Shown: positions 1-8,419 of the stretch, in pieces
Numbering within the stretch: the stretch's first letter is position 1
Layout: every line of letters starts with the position of its first letter
Assembly: GCA_041398965.1 (NCBI GenBank)
Contig: JAWKTT010000011.1
Location: forward strand, 62,001 to 126,000
DNA from: JAWKTT01 sp041398965
GTDB taxonomy: Bacteria > Planctomycetota > Planctomycetia > Planctomycetales > Planctomycetaceae
Direction: 5' to 3'
DNA: 64,000 nucleotides
The notes under the pieces: model-generated
What the model was told of the DNA's origin: nothing
Seen by the model: the letters and a program-made list of their open reading frames with translations, nothing else
Databases searched by the model: none
Program-made: the position numbers and the translations under genes

Positions 1-2
1 GA

Positions 3-146
3 CGTGATCTCATGGACCGCATGCAGCGATCGGTCGAAGAGGCCGTTCGCGAAGGGCGTATCGACCATGCCCAGGCGGGGCGGTTCATGAAGTTCTACGA
101 AGAGGGACTCAACGGATACACATATCTTGAAGGCCCCATCGATTAG
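3..146 (+). CDS. speA: C-terminal end of probable biosynthetic arginine decarboxylase (partial)
   Basis: Only the last 47 codons lie in the window; the frame is open from the left edge to a TAG at 144-146. The peptide ends in EEGLNGYTYLEGPID. A terminal GYTYLE-like motif after a short helical segment is, from memory, characteristic of the PLP-dependent biosynthetic arginine decarboxylase (SpeA), which converts arginine to agmatine for polyamine synthesis. Too little is visible to check the PLP lysine or the barrel domain. The assignment rests on this tail alone. The gene appears to end normally, just before an insertion-sequence remnant on the other strand. Confidence 0.5.
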   Translation, partial: RDLMDRMQRSVEEAVREGRIDHAQAGRFMKFYEEGLNGYTYLEGPID

Positions 147-249
147 CCCCTCGACCTCCCAGCTTGACAACATGCGGACCTCTTTCGTCAGCGGACGGAC
201 GCAAAGTCGGCCCGACCGCCGCGAATCGATGCCGAACCGCAAGGCTGGT

Positions 250-765
250 CACTATTTCATGATGCCTGGCCTCTGGAAGGGTACGTTGGGTTTGAGGGCA
301 AGTTAACGCGCTGTTTGGATGGGAGCGTTGGGGTTGTCGGGCGAGGTTGGTGGCGAAGTAGTCGCGATTGGCGAGGGCATAGACGGCGTGACCTATGCGA
401 GTGCGGTAGTCTTGCCGCAAGGTGGTGTCGGCCACAAGGAAGGAGCTGTTTTTAATCGCCCAGCGAGCTCGCAATAGTCGCAGACGCTGCTGGGCAACTG
501 CTTGCGCGCGAGACAGGTCGGTGATGGCGAAGGTTGTGCTGCTGCGGACCTTGCCAGCCACAGTTGTGTGACGCTCGAAGCGAATGAGTCGCTGCCCACC
601 GGGCCAGTCGAGATATCCCGAGTCCACCAGGTTTGTGGTCGTCGTCAAAGTCCGGAATTCCACACGTCTGCTCGTGTCGCTCGCCACTCTTTGCCATCGG
701 ACAGCTCCTGTTGAACCATCCCCAAAAAACACACTCACCTGTCCGAAAAACCTGAAACAGGTCAC
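250..765 (-). pseudogene. ISAs1-family transposase remnant (C-terminal part)
   Basis: The minus-strand frame contains the order typical of the C-terminal half of ISAs1-family DDE transposases: an RTLTTT segment, YLDWPGGQRLIRFER (usually WPG..Q..R.ER), a stretch equivalent to the usual YGITSL, then LLRARWAIKNSSF (usually RGHWGIEN) and a TLRQDYRTRIGH segment (usually TFGEDASRVRTGH). The N-terminal catalytic part is missing. Several highly conserved positions are altered (HWGIEN reads RWAIKN), and the frame runs on into unrelated residues past about 255. This is a decayed fragment, not a working transposase. The stem-loop at 768-787 and the following block may be the end of the same element. Confidence 0.72.
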
Positions 766-815
766 TTGTCAGATTAGAAAATCTGACCCGCGATCGCCTT
801 TTCAACGGGCTGCTA
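766..815. repeat. IS-end-like block with perfect hairpin (copy 1)
   Basis: A perfect 8-bp stem, GTCAGATT / AATCTGAC with loop AGAA, lies at 768-787. It is followed by a GATCGCCTTTTCAACGGGCTG block. Read on the minus strand, the outer edge is TAGCAGCCCGTTGAAAAG, which resembles the TAG..GCTGTTGAAAAA ends of several IS families. A diverged copy with the same architecture is at 62646-62690. The outer TAG coincides with the stop codon of the neighbouring transketolase frame, so an insertion may have supplied that stop. Confidence 0.55.
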
Positions 816-2793
816 TTTGGCTGCAGCCACCACGGCGGCGGGGGTCATTGAAAGTTGCTCCATAACGGTGTCCCCCGGAGCACTGATCCCGAACCGGTCG
901 ATGCCGACAACCTTTCCTTCGCTTCCAACATACTTCCACCAGAGACCACTCACTCCGGCCTCGATCGCGATACGGTGGGTACAACTTTGGGGCAGAATTT
1001 CTTCGCGATACTCAGGAGTTTGTCGGTCGAATCGTTCGAAGCAGGGGAGCGAGACGACGCGAGTTCCAGGGCCGAGCGTCTCCGCCGCTTTAACCGCATG
1101 TTGCAGTTCGCTCCCAGTGGAGAGCAGAATGGTCTGGAGTGCTGCGGTCTCTTTGATTGCAATGTATCCGCCCCGTGCCGCCCCTTCTCGACGGGTCGCC
1201 ACTGGAACCTGACTGAGGTTCGCGACGTTCTGCCGCGTCAACAACAATACGGTTGGTCCATCGGTCCGTTCGAGAGCCGCGACATAGGCACCTGCGGTCT
1301 CTTCAGGGTCTGCCGGACGGATGACATCGAGATTCGGAATGACCCGCAGGCCGCTACAGGTTTCGGCTGAGGCTACGAGCTGGACCGTCTTCTCCCCACG
1401 CCGATCGAATCGTGCGTGAAGATGTAGATCGTCGGCAAATTGAGAGTGCTGCGAGTCGAAATGGAAGGACGCAGATAGTCAGCAACGGCGAACGTCGCGC
1501 CGCTCGCTCGAAAAAGTCCGTCATACGAAATGCCGTTGAGGATCGCCCCCATGCCGTGTTCGCGAATTCCAAACCACACGTTTCTCCCCCTGCGACGTCC
1601 CTGATTGTGGCCCGAAATCCTTCTCCCTTTGATGTAGTTCTTAGTCGAACCATACAGTCGGCACTGCCACTGATGAGCAGTGGCATCGCCTTTGGCGAGC
1701 GGCTGAAGGACATCACCCTGCGGCACGTGTGTTATCCGTGAATGGGCCAGGAACTCAGGAATCAGCGAGAGAGATTTCCAGGAACCTCTGATCGATCCCA
1801 CCCTGGAAGCAGTTACGGGCGAGGGCCGGGTTGGCACTCTTCCATGCTTGAAACGTTTCGGTCCAGAGTTGTAGTCACGAGCCAGTTCTTCACGACGAGT
1901 CGCAAAGTAGGCCTTCACGTTTTCTGAGACATAGAAGTGCTCTGCCGGGAGTCCGAGTCCTTTACGGCCGCGGCGTCTGCAAACTTGGCTCCCCTTCCGC
2001 GCGACCGGCTGCGGTCCCGTGGGGCTACACCCCAGGGATTCCCGGCCAATCTCGTCTTGCGACGATCAGTTTGGGACGACCGTTGTCGGTATCCTTGCTT
2101 CGTTGAAACGCCGCGAGAATGGCGGCGGTGTCGCTCGCCGATCTTGACGCGGCATCCCATCCCATGGCAGTAAATCGGCCAGGTGTCTTCGCTCTGTGTC
2201 TTGATCGCCATGTTGTCGAGCGTGACGTCATTCGAGTCGTAGAACAGAATCAGGTTGTCGAGTTGGCGTCCGGCAAACGCCGCTGCTTCAAAGCGACCCC
2301 TTCCTGCAAGCAACCATCACCTGCTGCGCCGCGACGATGTGTTGACCGAAGATCGTGTGCTCATCAGTGTTGAAAACGACGCAGCCATCTTCGCTGAGAC
2401 CGCGTATCCCACGGCATTCCTGACCCCGACCGAGCGGGCCTGTCGTCGCTTCGACACCGAGTCTCGAACCAGATGTCCCGGCGTGATACTTCCCCAGTTG
2501 ACGGAAGTTCCTCACTTCTTCCAGCGAGACTTCGTAACCTGAAAGATGCAGCCATGCGTACAGGAACATGCTTCCATGTCCAGCCGAGAGAATGAAACGG
2601 TCCCGATTGATCCACTTCGGGTCGGCTGGGTTGTAACGCAGACCTTGTCCGTAACAGCGTCGCGCCGATCTCTGCAGCTCCCAGTGGGGATGTCCTAAAT
2701 GTCCGACGCTGAACAACGGTGAACGGCATCAATCACAATCCACGAGCAATCTGGGCGGCTTCTGGCGAGAACGGGACGAATTTGAAAGCGCAT
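813..2793 (-). pseudogene. tkt: transketolase, broken into many reading frames
   Basis: Transketolase (a thiamine-diphosphate enzyme of the pentose phosphate pathway) can be read from about 2790 down to 813, but only by switching frame many times. Recognisable pieces in order are NPADPKWINRDRFILSAGHG and VEATTGPLG (about 2680-2450), FYDSNDVTLDNMAIKTQSEDT (about 2240-2180), GRNVWFGIREHGMGAILNG (about 1580-1525), YLRPSI and NLPTIYIFTHDSIGVG (about 1480-1390), then the C-terminal frame 813-1247 with STGSELQHAV, SLPCFERFDRQ and GKVVGIDRFGISAPGDTV. Residues inside each piece are nearly ideal for the family, so the indels are either very recent or sequencing/assembly errors. The exact N-terminus is not resolvable. 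Confidence 0.82.
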
Positions 2794-3747
2794 GACATCA
2801 CCGGGACGGGGAGAGTTCAACAGAAGTGGGGAATCAACAAAAAGAATGCCCTTTCAGTGGAATGGCTCGACAGCTGACAACGCGCAGACCGCGAGATGCA
2901 CCGGGCGACCGCGTGCGAATGCTAACTGCCGATGATGCCTATCGCAACCAACCGGTTCCAATTCCGCTCACAGTAGGAATTCCCATGGCGATGCCGGATT
3001 GACTGCACAATCCGGCACAAGACGGCAAATGGCATGACAACAGACTGGCAATTGACCGCAAGCCCTTTGGGCGAACATGCCAAGCACTCGCCAACTTCAA
3101 ACTACTCCCGCCTTGTTCAAGGATGACTGGCGCTTAGTGGCGTCGAGGTTTCGTGGCGAAGGTGATGTTGATTCGAGACCAACACTTCGCCACTTCACAG
3201 CTCATCAAGAACAAGACAAGGCCGCGATCGGTTTCCCGGTCGCGGCCTTGTGGTTTTTGGGGCGCGTCAGTCATTGCGACGGGTGGAGTCGCTGCGAGAA
3301 GAGCGGCAATCGGGTCATGCTTAAGCATGCACCACGAGATGATTGCGGCCCACGCTGTTATATGGTCCTCCGACGGAATTGGTACAGAAACGCCCCGTCC
3401 GATACTGTTGCTCGGACACCATGGAAATCAGTTCTTGGTGATCCACTTCCCAAAACAAGTTCTGGTCTGTTGATCGAACGTCCCGTTGGCACCACAATAG
3501 ATCGGCAGTTCCCTGGCGGCGATACCGTCGAATTTCCCCTTTTCTGAAATTCCTTTCGAAGCGGTCGCTGTGAAAGACTACTGTCGGCAGTGGCTGGCAA
3601 CATTTCCCTTGACGTATCATCAGTGGTCCAACCGATGAACGCGGTCAAGGGGAGTGCAGCCGATGTTATCGTTGCCGATGTCTTTCTGCATCGTCCTGAG
3701 TTCGAGTTCCGACAATCCCTTTTGACCCTGTCTTTCCGGAGCGAGTG
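2794..3747. other. intergenic stretch without a convincing gene
   Basis: No frame here shows a recognisable family, signal peptide or coding-like composition. The longest open frames (for example 3077-3547 plus and 3358-3783 minus) are arginine-rich, unlike neighbouring proteins, and overlap a strong hairpin. The only clear element is the terminator-like stem at 3217-3250. The last part is the leader of the gene starting at 3748. Confidence 0.5.
3217..3256 (+). terminator. strong intrinsic-terminator-like hairpin without an upstream gene
   Basis: The left arm CAAGGCCGCGATCGG (3217-3231), loop TTTC and right arm CCGGTCGCGGCCTTG (3236-3250) give a 15-bp stem with one G-U pair. It is followed by TGGTTTTT, the arrangement of a plus-strand rho-independent terminator. 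No plus-strand protein gene ends just before it, so it may terminate a small RNA or a lost gene. Confidence 0.68.
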
Positions 3748-4614
3748 ATGTCTAATTTCTTTACAGGTTGCAATCGTCGTCAATTCCTCGGAGCCTCGAT
3801 CGCCGGGGCAGCGGCGTTGGCCTTCGGACCCCGCAGTCTCCTCGCCGCAGAGGCCGACCCTTATGGTGGCTTCAACATGGGGATTCAGAGTTACTCCCTC
3901 AGAGGCTTTGATCTCAAAGGGGCCTTAGAGCGGACGCAGAATCTCGGCCTCAAGTTTTGGGAAGCGTATCCCGGTCATCTACCATTAACGACCGTCCCTG
4001 CCGGTGTCGCCGAACAGAAGGCCCTGCTTGCCGAGCACGGCATCACCCTGATGGCTTACGGCGTCGTCGGATTCAATGAGGACGAAAACAACGCCCGAAA
4101 AACCTTCGACTACGCCAAGGCGATTGGCCTGAAGTCCATCAGTGCTAACCCCAAGAAAACGAAGGGGACCTTTGATCTCCTCGACAAGTTGGTCGCCGAG
4201 TACGATATCCCGATTGCGATTCATAACCACGGACCAAAGGCCGACTACGACAAAATCGATGACTGCGTCGAATGGACCAAGGACCGTCACCCGCTCATCG
4301 GGGCGTGTGTCGATACCGGCCACTATCTTCGTAGTGACGAAAGCCCGGTCGAAGCGATTGAGCGTCTCGGCAAGCGGGTCTTCGGCGTCCATCTCAAAGA
4401 CGTGCGCACCATAACTGGCGAGAAGAAGGGGAAGGTGATGACGATCCTTGGCGAAGGAGATCTGGACATCGCCGGTTGCCTCAAGGCACTCAAAAAGCAC
4501 GAGTTTAAGAACTGCCTGTCGATTGAATACGAAGAGAATCCCAAAGACCCAATCTCCGATTTGAAGGTCTGCTTGGAGTCTATTCGAAAGGCAGTCGCCT
4601 CGATTGCGGGCTGA
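3748..4614 (+). CDS. Tat-exported sugar phosphate isomerase/epimerase-like TIM-barrel protein
   Basis: The 288-residue protein starts with a twin-arginine signal (CNRRQFLGASIAGAAALAFG, cleavage probably after LLAAEA), so it is probably exported folded. The rest is an AP-endonuclease-2/xylose-isomerase-like TIM barrel: GIQSYSLR on strand 1, IAIHNHGP in the middle, GACVDTGHYLRS with the metal-ligand-type D and H, VHLKDV, and SIEYEENP near the end. These are the usual positions of divalent-metal ligands. GTG at 3745 is directly upstream, but ATG at 3748 is preferred. Such proteins are abundant in planctomycetes and the substrate is unknown. A hairpin at 4636-4663 separates it from msrP. Confidence 0.85.
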   Translation: MSNFFTGCNRRQFLGASIAGAAALAFGPRSLLAAEADPYGGFNMGIQSYSLRGFDLKGALERTQNLGLKFWEAYPGHLPLTTVPAGVAEQKALLAEHGITLMAYGVVGFNEDENNARKTFDYAKAIGLKSISANPKKTKGTFDLLDKLVAEYDIPIAIHNHGPKADYDKIDDCVEWTKDRHPLIGACVDTGHYLRSDESPVEAIERLGKRVFGVHLKDVRTITGEKKGKVMTILGEGDLDIAGCLKALKKHEFKNCLSIEYEENPKDPISDLKVCLESIRKAVASIAG

Positions 4615-4635
4615 TTTGTTTCAGGCTCACCGTCG

Positions 4636-4663
4636 TTCCTCTGCCCACTCCCGGGCAGAGGAA
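4636..4663 (+). terminator. terminator-like hairpin after the TIM-barrel gene
   Basis: TTCCTCTGCCC (4636-4646), loop ACTCCC and GGGCAGAGGAA (4653-4663) form a perfect 11-bp stem 22 bp after the stop at 4614. There is no T-run behind it, so it may be a weak or factor-dependent terminator or an mRNA-stabilising structure. Confidence 0.5.
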
Positions 4664-4728
4664 TCGCCGGACCAGATTGTCCCACTGCGTGCCTCAGTCT
4701 CTGGATCGTCCCGCACAAGAGCACTCTC

Positions 4729-5730
4729 ATGAACTACCGCATCAAGAACGTATGGGATATCCCAGAGTCAGCACACACGGCTGAGTCGGTCTTTACCGAT
4801 CGCAAATTGCATCGCCGAGAATTACTCCAAACGCTGGCAATGTCCGTTGGCACAATGACCGGTATCTCGGCCATCCCCTTCCTCGCAGGCTGCTCCGAAC
4901 CTCAACCCGAAGAGGTCTTGTCGAGCACGACGATTGATCCCCTCGTTGAAGCGTACGGCTCTCACTACCCCGCAAGTAGGCTTGAACAGTTTGAATATGG
5001 ACGTGCCGAGACCGAGCGATTGGCAGCGGCTAGCTATACGAACTTTTTCGAGTTTACGCCGACAAAGGCAGTGTACCAATACGTCGCTCCTTTTCAGCCG
5101 ACGCCGTGGAAGATCGAAGTGACCGGCCTCTGTGCTAAGCCGATGACGTTTGATCTGGACGACCTCTACCAGAAGTTCGCCCTTGAAGAACGAGCCTATC
5201 GCCACCGCTGCGTGGAAACGTGGGCGATGTGTGTCCCATGGACCGGCTTCGCTCTCAGGCATCTCCTCGACCTCGTCGAACCCACCGCACAAGCAACACA
5301 CGTCGAGTTCAAAACGTTCTCGCGACCGGCTGAAGCCCCGAATATGTCGAACACTTCGTTCCCGTGGCCCTACACGGAAGGACTCACGATCGCCGAAGCA
5401 ATGAATGACCTGACGCTCCTCTCTCTCGGCATTTTCGGTGCCCCGCTCCTGAAACAGCACGGAGCCCCTGTGCGACTCGTTGTTCCGTGGAAGTACGGTT
5501 TCAAGGGGATCAAATCGATCACCGAAATTCATCTCACAAACCGCCAACCGGCCACATTCTGGAACACCCTGAACCCCGCCGAGTACCAGTTTGAATCTAA
5601 CGTCGACCCCGCCGTCAGGCACCCTCGATGGAGTCAAGAGACCGAATGGATGCTCGGCACTAAGGAACGCTTCCCCACCCAAAAGTACAACGGCTACGCC
5701 GACCACGTTGCGAATCTCTACCCGACATGA
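4729..5730 (+). CDS. msrP: protein-methionine-sulfoxide reductase catalytic subunit MsrP (YedY)
   Basis: This 333-residue molybdopterin enzyme matches MsrP, which repairs oxidised methionines in exported proteins. The N-terminus has a twin-arginine region (HRRELLQTLAMSVGTMTG), consistent with Tat export. The sulfite-oxidase-fold core carries RHRCVETWAMCVPWTG, with Cys161 at the position of the molybdenum-ligating cysteine, then VPWKYGFKGIKSI and TFWN. Length and motif order agree with the family. The usual membrane haem partner MsrQ is not encoded next to it, so electrons must come from a distant msrQ or another donor. The start at 4729 gives the expected leader length. Confidence 0.92.
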   Translation: MNYRIKNVWDIPESAHTAESVFTDRKLHRRELLQTLAMSVGTMTGISAIPFLAGCSEPQPEEVLSSTTIDPLVEAYGSHYPASRLEQFEYGRAETERLAAASYTNFFEFTPTKAVYQYVAPFQPTPWKIEVTGLCAKPMTFDLDDLYQKFALEERAYRHRCVETWAMCVPWTGFALRHLLDLVEPTAQATHVEFKTFSRPAEAPNMSNTSFPWPYTEGLTIAEAMNDLTLLSLGIFGAPLLKQHGAPVRLVVPWKYGFKGIKSITEIHLTNRQPATFWNTLNPAEYQFESNVDPAVRHPRWSQETEWMLGTKERFPTQKYNGYADHVANLYPT

Positions 5731-5899
5731 CACGCCCTCATGTCGCCAACGACTCAGGTTCATCGTGGATTCGTTGCTGGTTGGAAAGCCCTTCTGATCG
5801 ATGCGTATCCAACGGGAGTGTCGCAGGGCCAAAGTTTTGATCGCCGCATGAACATCCGCAACTTCCAATTGCGATCCGGCAGGGACTGGCCGGGAGATG

Positions 5900-6038
5900 C
5901 TACTTGTTGATCTTGAGTTCGGGTCGCGCGGTTTGCAGGTCTGCAACGGCTGCGGCGGACAGGTTTTTACCGACGCGAAGGAGGGAGAGTTTCTTCAGGT
6001 TCTTCATCTGCTGAATGGGTTCAATCGATTGGCTCCGT
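5900..6038 (-). pseudogene. C-terminal fragment of a leucine-rich-repeat protein
   Basis: The minus strand reads one leucine-rich unit, MKNLKKLSLLRVGKNLS, followed by AAAVADLQTARPELKINK and a TAG stop at 5900-5902. An LRR unit ending in a (..AL)PxxxI-type tail is common in large planctomycete LRR proteins. The frame stops at the left terminal repeat of the IS1380-type element at 6038. No matching upstream part is recognisable beyond the right end of that element at 8118, so the gene was probably truncated or deleted around the insertion. Confidence 0.55.
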
Positions 6039-6135
6039 TAGCCCGGATTATTCATGGGGGGGGGGCGAGAAATGGCCTGGTGTTGCGTTTAAGTGTTTGT
6101 GAGTCGACAACTTTCCCGCAAGCACGGAGGCCGTG

Positions 6136-7963
6136 ATGAGTTTACAGGGTGTGTGGTCGGAATGTCTGGAGTTTCATCCTCAAAAGCGTCTGGTTGTGGA
6201 AAATTCTGGAGGCAGGTTGTCGAGTGATGCCGGGTTGCTGCTGGTCCGCGAACTGGATGAACGGCTGGGTCTGATGGAGCAGTTTGCCGCGGTCATCGAG
6301 GAGTGGCGGCGGGAGCCGACTCACTCATTGCTGTCGATGGTTCGTCGTGCCGCATCTATGGGTGTCTGCATGGGAATTGTCGGTGACAGCCGTCGAGGCC
6401 GGAACGTTGACCGGATGGACCGCGGACGACGCAGATTCGGCGGATATTCGCCGATCGAGGACGATCGACGGGAATCCTGACGAATGGGCAACGGAGAGAC
6501 GGCAGCTCAAAGGAAAAAGGGGAACCACGGATGACGACGGATGGAGAAGGATGAAAGGACGGATTCGGCTTACGACTATCCGCCCCCCTTTTCAAATCCG
6601 TGAGCATCCGTCCTTTATCTGTCTTCATCCGTGGCTCCCTGATCGAGCCGGAGCCCCGTCGTCGTGAGTTGGAAGTCTCTGAGTCGCCCCATTTCCCTTA
6701 TCGAAATCCGCGAACATCCGCCAAATTCGCGTCATCCGTGGTCCATCCTGAGTCGCCCAAAGATTCCACCGACAATCGAGACGCACACACCATCTATGGC
6801 ATCATCGCTGGTTACGAAGATCAGAACGACCACGACACGTTGCGGTACGATCCGGTCTTTCAGCTGGTGTGTGATCGCCTACCCGAAGCGGGGCGGAAAC
6901 CGCGTCGCAGCCGACGCTCTCGCGGTTCGAGAACGGGGTCAGCATTCCCGCCGCCGTTTGCGGGAACTGCTGGTGGATCAGTTCCTCGATTCCTTCGACA
7001 CGCCACCCTCGCGGCTGGTGCTCGATCTGGATGGCTTCGACGACCTGGCCCACGGCCAGCAACAGCTGACGTTGTTTCACGGTTACTACGAGCAGAACCA
7101 GTACTTCCCGCTCATCATCACCAACGCCGAGACGGGACTGGTGGTGATGGTCTCGCTCAGGCATGGAACCGCGCATGCGTCACTGGCGGCCGATGAAGAC
7201 TTGGAGTTTGTCGTGACGAAGACGCGTCGCCGCTGTCCGGATGTCGACATCGAAGTCCGCGTCGACAGCGGCTTCGGAGTCCCGGCGATGTACGAAGTCT
7301 GCGAACGGCTGAGAGTGTGGTACACCTTCGAATTGCGCATGAATCTCGTCTCAAACGGGAGAGCGAAGACCTCTTGGAGACCGCTGTCACCGAATACGGG
7401 CGAACCGACCAGAAGCAACGACTGTTCACGGCCCTGACCGATCAGGTTCAGACCTGGATCGTCCCCGATCAGTCGTGATCAAGGCGGAATGTCATGCGGT
7501 CGGCACCAACCGACGGGCCGTCGTGACGAACTGTCCCGGAGCGATGATCCTGCCTCAAGGCATCTACGATGAGTATGTCCAGCGTGGCGAAAGCGAGAAC
7601 CGCAACAAGGAGTTGAAGATCGACCTGTGTGGAGAACGACTGAGCGATCATCGCTTCATGGCAAACCTGTTTCGCCTGCAGATGCACGCCGCTGCGCTCA
7701 ACCTGCTGATCCGCCTGCGACGCACACTGCCCGAGGTTCCGCCGCAGGATCGTCGCCGTGCTCCCCTCCCCGATGCCGAGCGTCCCGGCCCCGCCACCGG
7801 CGCGGAACTCCGCCACGCTCAACCGGCCACGTGGCGATTGCGACTGATCAAAGTCGCCGCGGAAGTGCTCGTCAGTTGCCGACGGGTGTTGATCCGCCTG
7901 AGCAGCGCCTGGCCCGGCCTGCCCACCTGGCGCGTGGTCCTGCAAACCGTCCAACGCTGTTGA
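6136..7963 (+). pseudogene. IS1380-family transposase, interrupted
   Basis: The first part (6136 to about 6345) encodes the N-terminus up to HSLLSMVR. The normally contiguous IYGIIAGYEDQNDHDTLRYD resumes only at about 6793, after the inserted fold-back sequence. The frame shifts again near 6885-6900, giving RLVLDLDGFDDLAHGQQQL and RVDSGFGVPAMYEVCERL with the catalytic-type Asp residues. It shifts once more near 7330-7480 before the C-terminal segment with YDEYVQRGESENRNKELKID (the conserved Glu region), ending at 7963. GTG at 6133 directly precedes the ATG. At least three disruptions make it non-functional. Confidence 0.82.
6362..6799. repeat. fold-back repeat inserted in the IS1380 transposase
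   Basis: The inserted segment is bracketed by the 9-bp direct repeat CATCTATGG (6353-6361 and 6791-6799), as expected of a target duplication. It holds two nested, imperfect inverted repeats. The inner pair is about 6521-6565 against 6598-6640 (ACCACGGATGA against TCATCCGTGG). The outer pair is about 6416-6460 against 6700-6745 (GGCGGATATTCG against CGAACATCCGCC). Single strands could fold into a long hairpin. Repeats of CACGGAT/ATCCGTG type are, in my experience, frequent between genes in planctomycetes. No coding frame is supported. Confidence 0.62.
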
Positions 7964-8118
7964 CGCCCCTGCTCCGTCGTCGCCACCCAGAACCCGTCCA
8001 CCAATCCATCATCACCCAGGGAGGAGGCCCCTCCGCACCCACCCACCCAAAAACACCACACCCAGAACAATCAACAACAACACCCAAAAACAGCAACCTC
8101 ATGAATAATCCGGGCTAA

Positions 8119-8419
8119 AACCACTCCCCCAACCCCCACCGACCCCTCCAATTACCCTCACTTCCCCTTAACCCCCACCAAACCCCAAATCCAGAACACT
8201 CCGGCAACCTCGCGAAACATGTGGGATTCGGCAACATGAAATTCTGACCAGCCTTGCGCTGAGTCGTCAACATGCTTGTCTCAGTCTTGCGTAGCAGTTA
8301 GCATCCCGCGGCGGACGGACATCACGCGGCCCGGATTCTGAAGGAGAAGCCGGGCTTCTTCTCACTTGTGGATCGCAGCCAGGCTGGCTGACACGGTCCC
8401 CCTCGACGACGGCAGTTTC
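8119..8419. other. intergenic, C/A-rich low-complexity then gene leader
   Basis: Directly right of the IS element the plus strand is almost free of G (runs of CCCC and AACCCC to about 8190). This continues the C/A-rich composition seen inside the IS from about 8030. From about 8200 the composition is normal. No gene, RNA or terminator is evident. An upstream in-frame ATG at 8366 lies here, but ATG 8420 fits the dehydrogenase family better. Confidence 0.4.

Larger units (their letters stand above)
6038..8118 (+). mobile_element. IS1380-family insertion sequence with nested insertion
   Basis: Perfect 19-bp terminal inverted repeats bound the element: TTAGCCCGGATTATTCATG at 6038-6056 and its complement at 8100-8118. 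Inside is a transposase frame of IS1380/DDE type (NSGGRLSSDAGLLLVRELDERLG near the start; LDLDGFDDLAHGQQQLTLFHGYY and VDSGFGVPAMYEV centrally). The span is 2081 bp. Removing the roughly 430-bp insertion at 6362-6799 leaves about 1650 bp, the normal size for the family. No target-site duplication is visible outside the repeats. The transposase is interrupted and frameshifted, so the copy is probably not autonomous. Confidence 0.85.

Noticed and set aside
3077..3547. Plus-strand open frame of 156 codons
   Set aside because: Arginine-rich composition, no family likeness, no ribosome-binding site, and it spans the strong terminator stem at 3217-3250.
4822..5946. Minus-strand frame of 374 codons opposite msrP
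   Set aside because: It is the antisense of a clearly functional gene; the product has no domain pattern and the frame is kept open by the codon bias of msrP.
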